9,225 bases of DNA from an uncultured Bacilli bacterium (GTDB lineage Bacteria > Bacillota_I > Bacilli_A > RF39 > UBA660): positions 1 through 9,225 of the forward strand of contig CANQMB010000038.1 of assembly GCA_947624845.1 (NCBI GenBank). Reading direction: 5' to 3'. Made by a program: the position numbers and the translations under genes. How positions within the stretch are numbered: the stretch's first letter is position 1; each line of letters begins with the position of its first letter. Positions 1-6,884 of this stretch are shown here, in pieces. The notes beneath the pieces were generated by a model. The model was not told the DNA's origin. It was given only the letters and a program-made list of their open reading frames with translations, and did no database searches.

Positions 1-1001
1 TCTTTATTTAAATAAGCAGCGATGTTTTTATAATTTAAAGGATCATAAATTGCCTCATCATTACTATAGGCACTTTCTAAATAAGAATCATTGATTTTTA
101 TATAATCATTGGCCATTAATCTTAAAATATTTTCCTTTTCTTCATAGACTTTATATAGATCATTTCCTAATCGAACATATTGATTAATATGATTCGTTTG
201 GTTTTTTTGATCAATAATATAAGGATCTTCTAAGGTACCACTACCACTGACAATATGGATATTTTTCTTTAATGTCATTACGACTCGAATACCGTATCCT
301 TCATAAGTAGAAGCTTCTTCCACTTTTCCATCGTTAGTTAAATATAAATTGGAACCATCCTCACCAAGTCCTAACAACCAACTATTTTGTTGGTTCTTTA
401 AATACCCATGTACTCCATTATACAATACATAATCTTCTAAAGACAAGGGCGAAAAATAAGATTCTTTGTTCTCTTGGCAATCTACTTTATTATCTTTTAA
501 AATTCCCTCACACCATTTAGTTTTCTTTAAAAGACCTTCATATCCTGAAATCGTATCTGCATAAATACCCGAATTGGGAGATTCACTTTTATTTAACCAC
601 AAAGATAAATTAGATTTTTCATAACTTGCTTCTTCTCCCCAATTTAAAATAGCCTCATTCGAATTAGAAACAATCTTTACAGATTGATCTTTTTCTATCT
701 TCATCACTCGAAATAAGCGATTAAAAAAGAAGACATAATTATTATCTACCATTCCTTTAAAAGAATACCCTTCTTTTTCCTGATGCAATCCATTTCCTTC
801 TTTTACAATTTTATTATGATTTAAAATTGCTGTCGCTAATGTTACTTTTTCTTGAACTGTGTTGTTTTGCTTGCTGTAGTAATAAAGAGAACGATAACCA
901 AAAACAACCCCTAAAATAATTACTAAAATAATACTGATGACATTAAAAAAGAACTCTTTTTTGCCAATATTTTTTTTGTTTTCTTTTCTCTTTTTCTTCA
1001 T
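1..1001 (-). CDS. Membrane-anchored extracellular protein of unknown function, partial (3' end beyond the window)
   Basis: The reading frame is open from an ATG at 1001 to the left edge (333 codons seen, no stop). I see a very basic N-terminus (MKKKRKENKK), one membrane helix at about residues 18-38, then a long outside part. This gives a type II or signal-anchor topology. The outer part holds two related modules, residues 88-137 (NNYVFFFNRLFRVMKI...SLWLN) and 273-332 (NQYVRLGNDLYKVYEE...AAYLN). They are joined by a segment ending RVVMTLKKNIHIVSGSGTLEDPYII. Cys164 and Cys175 could form a disulfide. I recognise the style of this protein from hypothetical surface proteins of gut Bacillota, but I know no function. 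A GAGG lies nine bases before the ATG. The gene has its own promoter after a terminator, so it is probably not part of the polysaccharide operon upstream. The call of a real gene is firm; its role is open. Confidence 0.85.
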   Translation of the reverse strand, partial: MKKKRKENKKNIGKKEFFFNVISIILVIILGVVFGYRSLYYYSKQNNTVQEKVTLATAILNHNKIVKEGNGLHQEKEGYSFKGMVDNNYVFFFNRLFRVMKIEKDQSVKIVSNSNEAILNWGEEASYEKSNLSLWLNKSESPNSGIYADTISGYEGLLKKTKWCEGILKDNKVDCQENKESYFSPLSLEDYVLYNGVHGYLKNQQNSWLLGLGEDGSNLYLTNDGKVEEASTYEGYGIRVVMTLKKNIHIVSGSGTLEDPYIIDQKNQTNHINQYVRLGNDLYKVYEEKENILRLMANDYIKINDSYLESAYSNDEAIYDPLNYKNIAAYLNK

Positions 1002-1037
1002 AACCTATTTCCTCATTATCTTATTTTACTCTATCTG

Positions 1038-1066
1038 ATTATACCAAGAAAAAGGGACTCTTTCAA
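1038..1066 (-). promoter_or_regulatory. Promoter of the surface-protein gene starting at 1001
   Basis: On the minus strand a -35 box TTGAAA (1066-1061) and a -10 box TATAAT (1043-1038) are separated by exactly 17 bases. The -10 is extended (TGG directly before TATAAT). Predicted transcription start is near 1031, giving a leader of about 30 bases. The -35 box lies in the loop and last stem base of the terminator hairpin of the preceding gene. Confidence 0.8.
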
Positions 1067-1074
1067 GTCCTTTT
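1049..1074 (-). terminator. Rho-independent terminator after the GT2-GT4 gene
   Basis: On the minus strand the arm AAAAGGACT (1074-1066), a six-base loop TGAAAG and the arm AGTCC-C-TTTTT (1059-1049) form a hairpin. It has five strong pairs plus an A/T extension with one bulged C. The T run is part of the 3' arm. It lies about 20 bases after the stop codon of the glycosyltransferase gene at 1093. Confidence 0.65.
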
Positions 1075-1092
1075 CATAGTTATCATTCAATT

Positions 1093-3387
1093 TTAATCAT
1101 TTCCATTTTTCAAAAGTTTATAAATAATCGTAAAACACATGAGAATTGCAACCAATAAACTTTTTAACAACGATATTATATTTTTTAAGCATGCTTTTAA
1201 GTAACGAGGAACATCTAAAATTCTTTCTATTTCATCTAAAATATTCCACTCTCTCAATCTTTTTTTCCATAATATTCGAATCGGGTCTATAAAATTTTCC
1301 TCCACGTGAGAACATCCTAAATAAACTCGATTATATTTTTTTTCAATATAATCTTTACAAATAAAATAGTATTGTTCGTGAAAGAGTTGGGAAGAAACTT
1401 CATACAGATGAGCATCCATCCAAACTACTTTTTTATTTTTCTCTTTTTCTATACAATCCTCAATTTCTTTAATCATCTGTTTTGCCATCAGTGAAACTGA
1501 AAATTTACCAGTAATTTTTTTCCGACAAACTTGTTGATACCGCTCTAAATGAGCCGTTACTTTTTCAATTTGTGTCACATATTCATCTATTTCATTAGAA
1601 GAATTGGGATAAGGAACAATTGCCCCCACAGAATCATCAATCAACTCCGTTTGTCCACCTACAGAAGAAGAGACGACAGGAACATCCATAGATAAAGATT
1701 CATACGAAGTAAGGGCAAGTCCTTCCAAAGAAGAACAGTTAACAGAAACATCACTAACAGCAAATATTTCTTCCGGACAATCCACCATACCGAAGACTTT
1801 GAAATTTGGATTTTCCCCCACTTTTTCGATTACGGAACTCATCAAAGGTCCATCCCCAGCAATCAAAAAGTAATAATCGGCATTTTTTTCTAATAATTTC
1901 ATCGCTATATCAATAAAAAGTAAAGGTCTTTTCTCATCTGACAATCGCGCCACAAAAGAAATAATTTTCTTATTTTTAGGAAGCTGATATTTCTCCTTTA
2001 ATTTTTCTTTATCAAATTTTTTAGGATCATATTTTTCTGAATCAGTTCCAATATAAATTGTTTTTACATTTTCTTTTTGAAAAGAATCCTTCAATTGTCT
2101 CTTCGTAAATTGATTACAACAATATGTTTTTGTCAAATAAGAATCTACATCCTTAGAATACTGTCCAAAACTTCCATGATTGCCTCTTAAATCAACTGAA
2201 TGAATATAATCGACAAACGGAATTTGTGGATACTTGCTCTTTAAATATGGCGTCATATAATAACCATATTGTGTATTACTGATAAAGACAGCATCAATAT
2301 TTCTAGAAGAAATGATATAATCCGTAAAAGAAAGATAATCAATTCTTTCCAAAAAACCAGCCATATCATAAATTTCAGTTGCATACTGTGAAAATTCTTG
2401 AAAAAGAGGATGATCATTCGGTAGCGTAGTTAAAATTACCGCTTCATATTTTTTAGGATCTAGACGTTTGATTAAATCTAAATTAAAATAATCAGCGCCT
2501 CCGACGACAAGCCATGGAAATAAAAACAAAATCTTTGTTTTATTTGTTTTCTTATATTGAGGTAAAACCATATTTTCGTAAGTTTGCACAGTAGCATATT
2601 TTTCCCCTTCTCTTGGAAATTGGATAATGGGAAGTTCTTTATGAATCGTACGAATCGTTTCATTTACATATTTCATAGCATTCTTATTGTTCTTTTTTGC
2701 TCTAGAAAATTCTCCCCCTCCACGACTTACACGATACCAAAATAAAGGAGTAGAAATATGAATTGGTATTTTTTCATGAGCCAAAAGTTTTAACCATAAA
2801 TTCCAATCTTCATACATCGCTTTTTCACGAATACCAAAACCGCCCACTTCTTGAAAATCCTTTTTTACTACCATGGAACTTGTTGAAATAAAATTTTCTT
2901 CCAACTCTCTTCGTACAGTTAAATCCTGATTCCAAATAAACTCTGCATCACCAAAATTCACCATCGATGTATAACAAAAAGAAGCTTGTGGATGAGTTTC
3001 TAAAGTCCAATAACAACATTCTAACATTTCTTTTTCAATTAGATCATCACAATCTAAGAAAAATACATATTTCGTATCTTTGGTCTGTTGTACGCCATAA
3101 TCACGGGCCATTGCCGGACCTTCATTTTTTTTATGATAGACAACAATACGTTCATCCAGTTTTGCTACCTGTTCCAATTTTTTTAAAGAATCTTTTTCCT
3201 GGGAACCATCATCGACAATAATCCATTCAAAATATGGATATGTCTGATTCAAAACAGAATAAGCCGTATTTAAAATCGTATCACCACCATTATAAAACGG
3301 GGTAATAATACTAATTTGAGGTTTTTTTCTCTCCTCAATTTTTCCTATTGGGTTTAAATTTTTTCCTGGTGTTTTTGTATAATCCAT
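1093..3387 (-). CDS. Bifunctional glycosyltransferase, GT2 domain fused to GT4 domain
   Basis: A 764-residue cytoplasmic protein expected to add two sugars to a surface polysaccharide. The N-terminal GT-A domain (about 23-245) shows ISIITPFYNGG, the nucleotide-binding D59-D60, the metal-binding D112-C-D114-D115, and the E193-D194-W motif of the acceptor and base region, as in inverting GT2 enzymes. The GT-B domain (about 284-645) has a VVGGADYF glycine motif near 294-301, the phosphate-binding pair R481 and K486 (ARLSDEK), and the E555-x7-E563 motif (EGLALTSYE) typical of retaining GT4 enzymes. Both active sites look intact. The last 110 residues are not assignable and end in a hydrophobic helix (about 738-757) followed by LLKNGND, perhaps a membrane-associating tail. 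Its ATG follows the stop of the gene at 3392 by four bases, with the Shine-Dalgarno site inside that gene's 3' end, so translation is probably coupled. Sugars and acceptor cannot be told from sequence. Confidence 0.93.
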   Translation of the reverse strand: MDYTKTPGKNLNPIGKIEERKKPQISIITPFYNGGDTILNTAYSVLNQTYPYFEWIIVDDGSQEKDSLKKLEQVAKLDERIVVYHKKNEGPAMARDYGVQQTKDTKYVFFLDCDDLIEKEMLECCYWTLETHPQASFCYTSMVNFGDAEFIWNQDLTVRRELEENFISTSSMVVKKDFQEVGGFGIREKAMYEDWNLWLKLLAHEKIPIHISTPLFWYRVSRGGGEFSRAKKNNKNAMKYVNETIRTIHKELPIIQFPREGEKYATVQTYENMVLPQYKKTNKTKILFLFPWLVVGGADYFNLDLIKRLDPKKYEAVILTTLPNDHPLFQEFSQYATEIYDMAGFLERIDYLSFTDYIISSRNIDAVFISNTQYGYYMTPYLKSKYPQIPFVDYIHSVDLRGNHGSFGQYSKDVDSYLTKTYCCNQFTKRQLKDSFQKENVKTIYIGTDSEKYDPKKFDKEKLKEKYQLPKNKKIISFVARLSDEKRPLLFIDIAMKLLEKNADYYFLIAGDGPLMSSVIEKVGENPNFKVFGMVDCPEEIFAVSDVSVNCSSLEGLALTSYESLSMDVPVVSSSVGGQTELIDDSVGAIVPYPNSSNEIDEYVTQIEKVTAHLERYQQVCRKKITGKFSVSLMAKQMIKEIEDCIEKEKNKKVVWMDAHLYEVSSQLFHEQYYFICKDYIEKKYNRVYLGCSHVEENFIDPIRILWKKRLREWNILDEIERILDVPRYLKACLKNIISLLKSLLVAILMCFTIIYKLLKNGND

Positions 3388-3391
3388 AGAT

Positions 3392-3399
3392 TCACCTCT
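3392..3399 (-). promoter_or_regulatory. Shine-Dalgarno site overlapping the stop codon of the upstream gene
   Basis: AGAGGTGA (3399-3392 on the minus strand) is the ribosome site for the ATG at 3387, four bases on. Its last three bases are the TGA stop of the pyruvyl transferase fusion gene. This favours coupled translation of the two genes and fixes the start of the glycosyltransferase. Confidence 0.85.
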
Positions 3400-5803
3400 T
3401 CTTCATCCAATCGACAATACCAAAGACTTTATTGGCCAATTGATAACGTTTACTATGATAAACCTGCAATAATTCCTCTCTTAATTTTTCAACTTCTTCA
3501 TCCCTAGAATGATCTATTTTTTTAGTGGCTAATTCTTCCTTTAATCTACAGTAATCAGCAACAAAAGAAATTGAATTTTCTTTTAAATCATAGAGTATTT
3601 GATGATATTCTCTAGGACGATCCATTGAATTTTCAAAAGCGGGATTATATTGACAAATATTTTCATAGTCTGTTTCTTGAATGTCCATATCTTCTTTTAT
3701 CTGATCAAAAAGTTTTTTTCCTTGAACCGTTTTAATAATCACAGCAGAAACTCCAAGAGGATCAAAAAATTCTCGATGAACATTATAAATGCCCCAATAA
3801 TCTCCTAAAACAAGATCAGCTATATTATGAGAACATCCCTTCGCTGGACATTGATAACAACTATTTCTTAAAATATAATTTTTTAAATATAAATACATAA
3901 AAGAATCTTCCATCGTCGGATAACTTTTGTTAATTCGATCCATCTGATATAAAACTTGACTATTTTCCCATCCTTTTTCCTTAGATTTAAAAAAGACATG
4001 TTTCATTTTTGAAGAGAACTTTCTTTCCAATTCATGGATTCTTCTCTTCCATATTTCTTGATTTGTAATTCCATGACAAATGACACTAACGGTATATAGA
4101 TTTTCATATTCTTTTCCCAAAAACATTTTTAAACCTAATAATTGACAGGGAACGCCTGAAAATAATACCTGTTTTTTCTTTTCCAAATCTTCTTTTACCT
4201 GTTGAAATGTAAAAGATAAATCACTCTGGACATACTTAGACCCTCGAAGCTGAAAAAGATCCTCTTCTTTTTCTACCCGCTGATGAACAACTTTTAACTC
4301 TTCTAAAGCAGCACCATAAACAACACCCTTCTCATTCAAAATTTTTCTAGCAAGAAGAGTAAATACTCCACCTGAAGAACTTTCTTTTACCAGTTTAGAA
4401 TCTTTGGCCTTACAGGCAAAGCATGCAATATAAGAATCTTTATCTTTTACATATTTCTTATTTTGAATACAACAATTTTTACGACACAAATTACAATGAA
4501 CACATTTTTTTAAATCAATTTTAGGATAGTAAAACCCATTGGAATCTAATTCTAAAGAAATGGCATGATGAGGACAAGTGTTTAAGCAAGCAGTACAACC
4601 AGTACATTGATTTTTAGGACAAACGTATTGTTGTTCTAAAATATCCAATTGCGACATCATTTTTTCATACAATGTCATTGCCTCTTTCGTCATGACTTTC
4701 ATTTTATTTTTCAATGTCGCTTGTATGTTTTTTTGATTTTGATCTAAAAAGCGAAAAGATGAAATCAAATTTTCAGAATTCAATTCTTCTATTGGCAATA
4801 CATAATTCTTATACGTACCAAAAATTTCTTCCGCAATTCCTCTCGATTTGACACTATATCCCAAAACAAGTGTCGGAACCAAAGTAGAATAAGCGGCAAT
4901 CGAGGCATGTGTTCGAGCGGCAATAATAAGATGACATTTAGAAATGATATATTTTAATTCTTGACAGTCATACTCTTTTTCTAAAAAAATTCGATCTTCC
5001 TCTGAATATTTTTCTTTGATCGGTTCCAATATTTTAAAATCACTCACATCTTCTACAGTCACATGAGGAATTAAAGAAATAGAATAATCCGTGTTTTTTA
5101 AAATAAAATCAATCAAATCAAATATAGCTTCTTTTTGTAAATCGGTTTGAATCGTTAAGGGACTTAAATTTAAACCGAGAACTTTTCTTTTTTGATACCA
5201 AGGATCTAAAGATACTTTCTTTTTTTCTAACGAAAAAGCAGGATCGGGAATTAAAAGTAATTTTTCTTCTTCTATATACTTCTTAACTGCATCATAACTA
5301 AGGGATTCTCGAAGCATTAATAGATCATATTTTTCTAAATTGTCGATAAGTTCCATATCTTGAATTTCATCAAATAACGAAGCCCCCCAAAGAACTGTCT
5401 TTTTTCCCAGTTCTTTTGCTTTTCGATTGACTGCATATAAAAACTGGCAAGCTTCATAACAATAATTATCTCCACCAATATGAATACATAAATCACAATT
5501 TTCTATTTCTTTCATCACATCACGTTGATAAAGGCACTCATAATTATAATAATCAAAGGGAATACTTTGAATATAATCGTACTGCTTTTTTTCCTGTTCA
5601 GTGAATTCATTTTCATCCATTCGATAATGTTTTATAAATTTCGTGACCCGCGTTTTGTATTTTTCTTGCCCATAAGGGTCAAACATGGCAACTACAAGTT
5701 CTACCTCTTGAGGAATTTGAGCGATTGTCGAATTAAATAAAGCTTCTACTCCTCTATTTTTAAATGAACTAATTCCATAAATCAATATTCTCTTCATAAT
5801 CAT
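3392..5803 (-). CDS. Polysaccharide pyruvyl transferase fused to FrhB-type [4Fe-4S] flavoprotein
   Basis: An 803-residue protein. Residues about 1-390 are a WcaK/CsaB-type polysaccharide pyruvyl transferase domain (family PF04230): an N-terminal RILIYGISSFKNRGVEA, I-GGDN at 109-113, LIPDPAF at 184-190, and the RTHASIAAYS motif with R297 and H299. Known members move pyruvate from PEP to a sugar as a ketal. Residues 395-445 hold two ferredoxin-type [4Fe-4S] motifs: C400, C403, C406, C410 and C434, C437, C440, C444. Residues about 460-745 match the FrhB/FdhB N and C domains (PF04422, PF04432): SSSGGVFTLLA, SGVPCQ, ICHG, and CYQC..GC followed by LGDYWG. The tail (about 766-803) is a short charged helix ending SKRYQLANKVFGIVDWMKKR. 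Coenzyme F420 is not expected here; ferredoxin-dependent relatives are known. Numbering is from the ATG at 5803, but the second ATG at 5797 (residue 3) has better spacing from AAAAGGA. First gene of a two-gene unit. The oxidoreductase substrate is unknown. Confidence 0.92.
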   Translation of the reverse strand: MIMKRILIYGISSFKNRGVEALFNSTIAQIPQEVELVVAMFDPYGQEKYKTRVTKFIKHYRMDENEFTEQEKKQYDYIQSIPFDYYNYECLYQRDVMKEIENCDLCIHIGGDNYCYEACQFLYAVNRKAKELGKKTVLWGASLFDEIQDMELIDNLEKYDLLMLRESLSYDAVKKYIEEEKLLLIPDPAFSLEKKKVSLDPWYQKRKVLGLNLSPLTIQTDLQKEAIFDLIDFILKNTDYSISLIPHVTVEDVSDFKILEPIKEKYSEEDRIFLEKEYDCQELKYIISKCHLIIAARTHASIAAYSTLVPTLVLGYSVKSRGIAEEIFGTYKNYVLPIEELNSENLISSFRFLDQNQKNIQATLKNKMKVMTKEAMTLYEKMMSQLDILEQQYVCPKNQCTGCTACLNTCPHHAISLELDSNGFYYPKIDLKKCVHCNLCRKNCCIQNKKYVKDKDSYIACFACKAKDSKLVKESSSGGVFTLLARKILNEKGVVYGAALEELKVVHQRVEKEEDLFQLRGSKYVQSDLSFTFQQVKEDLEKKKQVLFSGVPCQLLGLKMFLGKEYENLYTVSVICHGITNQEIWKRRIHELERKFSSKMKHVFFKSKEKGWENSQVLYQMDRINKSYPTMEDSFMYLYLKNYILRNSCYQCPAKGCSHNIADLVLGDYWGIYNVHREFFDPLGVSAVIIKTVQGKKLFDQIKEDMDIQETDYENICQYNPAFENSMDRPREYHQILYDLKENSISFVADYCRLKEELATKKIDHSRDEEVEKLREELLQVYHSKRYQLANKVFGIVDWMKKR

Positions 5804-5823
5804 TTATTCCTTTTCTTAAATTT

Positions 5824-5832
5824 ATTATATCA
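5824..5832 (-). promoter_or_regulatory. Extended -10 promoter of the pyruvyl transferase/GT2-GT4 unit
   Basis: TGATATAAT on the minus strand (5832-5824) is an exact extended -10 element (TGnTATAAT). At 17-base spacing the -35 position falls on the T run of the preceding terminator (5852-5847), so no good -35 exists and recognition would rest on the extended -10. Predicted start is near 5817, very close to the gene's ribosome site at 5814-5808, so the leader would be short. Confidence 0.65.
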
Positions 5833-5844
5833 AAGTTTCGAATA

Positions 5845-5880
5845 CAAAAAAAGAAAGAAATGAAGATATCACATTTCTTT
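5845..5880 (-). terminator. Rho-independent terminator after the UbiA-family gene
   Basis: A perfect nine-base stem, AAAGAAATG (5880-5872) with CATTTCTTT (5862-5854), encloses a nine-base loop and is followed on the minus strand by C and seven Ts (5852-5846). The upstream arm takes in part of the gene's stop codon at 5879-5881. It is A/T rich but the stem is unbroken. Confidence 0.75.
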
Positions 5881-6769
5881 AAATAACATAAATTAATAAA
5901 ACCATACTAAGAACATAAAAACAAACAGTGGCGATTAAAACTTTATCGGACATTAAAACCTCAATCGGATCTCCATAAGAATTTCCTTCAATATTTAGAC
6001 TATATAATTGAAAAATAACCATAATAAGAGGAATTGTCCAGAAAATATAATCGGAATGTAGACGAGCAATGGTAATAGGATCAACGGCCCAAAGACTATA
6101 AGAAACAAGAGCTAAAGTTAAAGAAACATACATGTTTTTGTCTAAGAAGTCTTTATTATAGTACTGTAAAACTTTTCTTCCCTTTTCACCATTCTTAATA
6201 ATTTCATTTCTTCTTTTTCCAAAGCCCAAATAGAAAGCACCAAAAATCACCATTAAATAAAGCCATTTAGAAACAACAACATGAATTACGACACCACCAT
6301 AAACAACTCGAAACAAAAATCCTGAAACCAAAATAACGACATCAATAATTGGAACATTTTTAAGTCCTTTACTATAAAGTAAATTTAACCCGATATAAAT
6401 GATTGGAATTAACCAAAGAAGAACAGGTATTGTATCAAAATTTTTCAAGTAACAAAAAGAAATTCCAAATAATAAACCAACATCGATCAGCACTAGAAAA
6501 ATACATAAAGAAATTGCAGAAGCAATAGAAATTTTTCCAGAAGCTAAAGGTCTTTTTTTCTTAATAGGATGTAGTCGATCTTTTTCAACATCATTAATAT
6601 CATTAATAATATAGACAATAGAAGAAGAAATACAAAATATAAAAAAAGCTCCTATCGTCAATAACACTTTATCTAGATGAAATAAATTCATACTAAAAAA
6701 AAGTGGGACAAAGACTAAAAAATTTTTTAACCAATGTTTTACTCTAATTAATTTCAAATAATTTTTCAT
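5879..6769 (-). CDS. UbiA-family prenyltransferase, decaprenyl-phosphate phosphoribosyltransferase-like
   Basis: A polytopic membrane protein of 296-297 residues with about eight or nine hydrophobic helices, the usual size for the family. It carries both UbiA aspartate motifs: NDINDVEKDRLHP at about 57-69 (D58, D61, D65) followed by KKKRPLASG, and YSKGLKNVPIIDV...FLFR at about 133-155. The HPIKKKRP signature and the N-terminal VKHWLKN are typical of the subgroup that includes mycobacterial UbiA (Rv3806c). That enzyme joins phosphoribosyl pyrophosphate to polyprenyl phosphate, giving the precursor of lipid-linked arabinofuranose. By inference this protein makes a polyprenyl-phosphoribose for surface glycan synthesis. 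No epimerase genes (DprE1/DprE2 type) are in the window. The start is either ATG at 6769 or the GTG directly before it at 6772 (numbering includes the GTG). It has its own promoter and terminator. Family call strong, exact donor less sure. Confidence 0.88.
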   Translation of the reverse strand: MKNYLKLIRVKHWLKNFLVFVPLFFSMNLFHLDKVLLTIGAFFIFCISSSIVYIINDINDVEKDRLHPIKKKRPLASGKISIASAISLCIFLVLIDVGLLFGISFCYLKNFDTIPVLLWLIPIIYIGLNLLYSKGLKNVPIIDVVILVSGFLFRVVYGGVVIHVVVSKWLYLMVIFGAFYLGFGKRRNEIIKNGEKGRKVLQYYNKDFLDKNMYVSLTLALVSYSLWAVDPITIARLHSDYIFWTIPLIMVIFQLYSLNIEGNSYGDPIEVLMSDKVLIATVCFYVLSMVLLIYVI

Positions 6770-6773
6770 CACT

Positions 6774-6779
6774 GATCAC
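6774..6779 (-). promoter_or_regulatory. Ribosome-site candidate deciding the UbiA-family start
   Basis: The only purine-rich site, GGAAAGG (6791-6785), is rather far from the start. GTGATC (6779-6774) matches the distal part of the full complement of the 16S rRNA 3' end (AGGAGGTGATC) and would place the ribosome suitably for the ATG at 6769. A four-codon ORF, ATG-CGT-GAT-CAG-TGA (6783-6769), ends on the same ATG and could couple initiation. Confidence 0.4.
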
Positions 6780-6817
6780 GCATACCTTTCCATTATAAAT
6801 AAAAGTTCATCGATATT

Positions 6818-6846
6818 ATTGTATCATAAACAATTTTAGATGTAAA
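6818..6846 (-). promoter_or_regulatory. Promoter of the UbiA-family gene
   Basis: Minus-strand TTTACA (6846-6841) and TACAAT (6823-6818) are 17 bases apart, each one base off consensus, and the -10 is extended by TGA. Start would be near 6811, a leader of about 40 bases. A second TATAAT (6797-6792) lies closer to the gene but has no -35 at proper spacing and is too near the ribosome site. Confidence 0.7.
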
Positions 6847-6861
6847 TTTTCACAGTTATAT

Positions 6862-6884
6862 AAAAAGGTAACAAAGTTCCTTTA
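6862..6884 (-). terminator. Rho-independent terminator after the SGNH hydrolase gene
   Basis: Starting in the stop codon, the minus strand reads AAAGGAAC, loop TTT, GTTACCTTTTT. AAAGG pairs with CCTTT and AAC with GTT, with one bulged A, and a T run ends the 3' arm. The small stem makes it a moderate terminator; the well-formed promoter just downstream fits a unit boundary. Confidence 0.6.

Noticed and set aside
2478..2663. Open frame of 61 codons on the minus strand inside the GT2-GT4 gene
   Set aside because: It lies in another frame wholly within a gene with two intact domains, and its composition does not look like a protein.
2967..3221. Open frame of 84 codons on the plus strand
   Set aside because: Antisense to the GT2 domain, no ribosome site of note, no recognisable motif; a shadow of the coding strand.
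5525..5740. Open frame of 71 codons on the plus strand rich in Ile, Phe and Leu
   Set aside because: Antisense shadow of the pyruvyl transferase domain; the hydrophobic look comes from AT-rich antisense codons, not from a small membrane protein.
3392..5803. Reading the FrhB half as evidence for coenzyme F420 metabolism
   Set aside because: F420 is not expected in low-GC Gram-positive bacteria, no F420 genes are seen, and ferredoxin-dependent members of the family exist.
6792..6797. Second TATAAT before the UbiA-family gene
   Set aside because: No -35 match at 16-18 bases and it would start transcription on top of the ribosome site; the 6818-6846 promoter is better.
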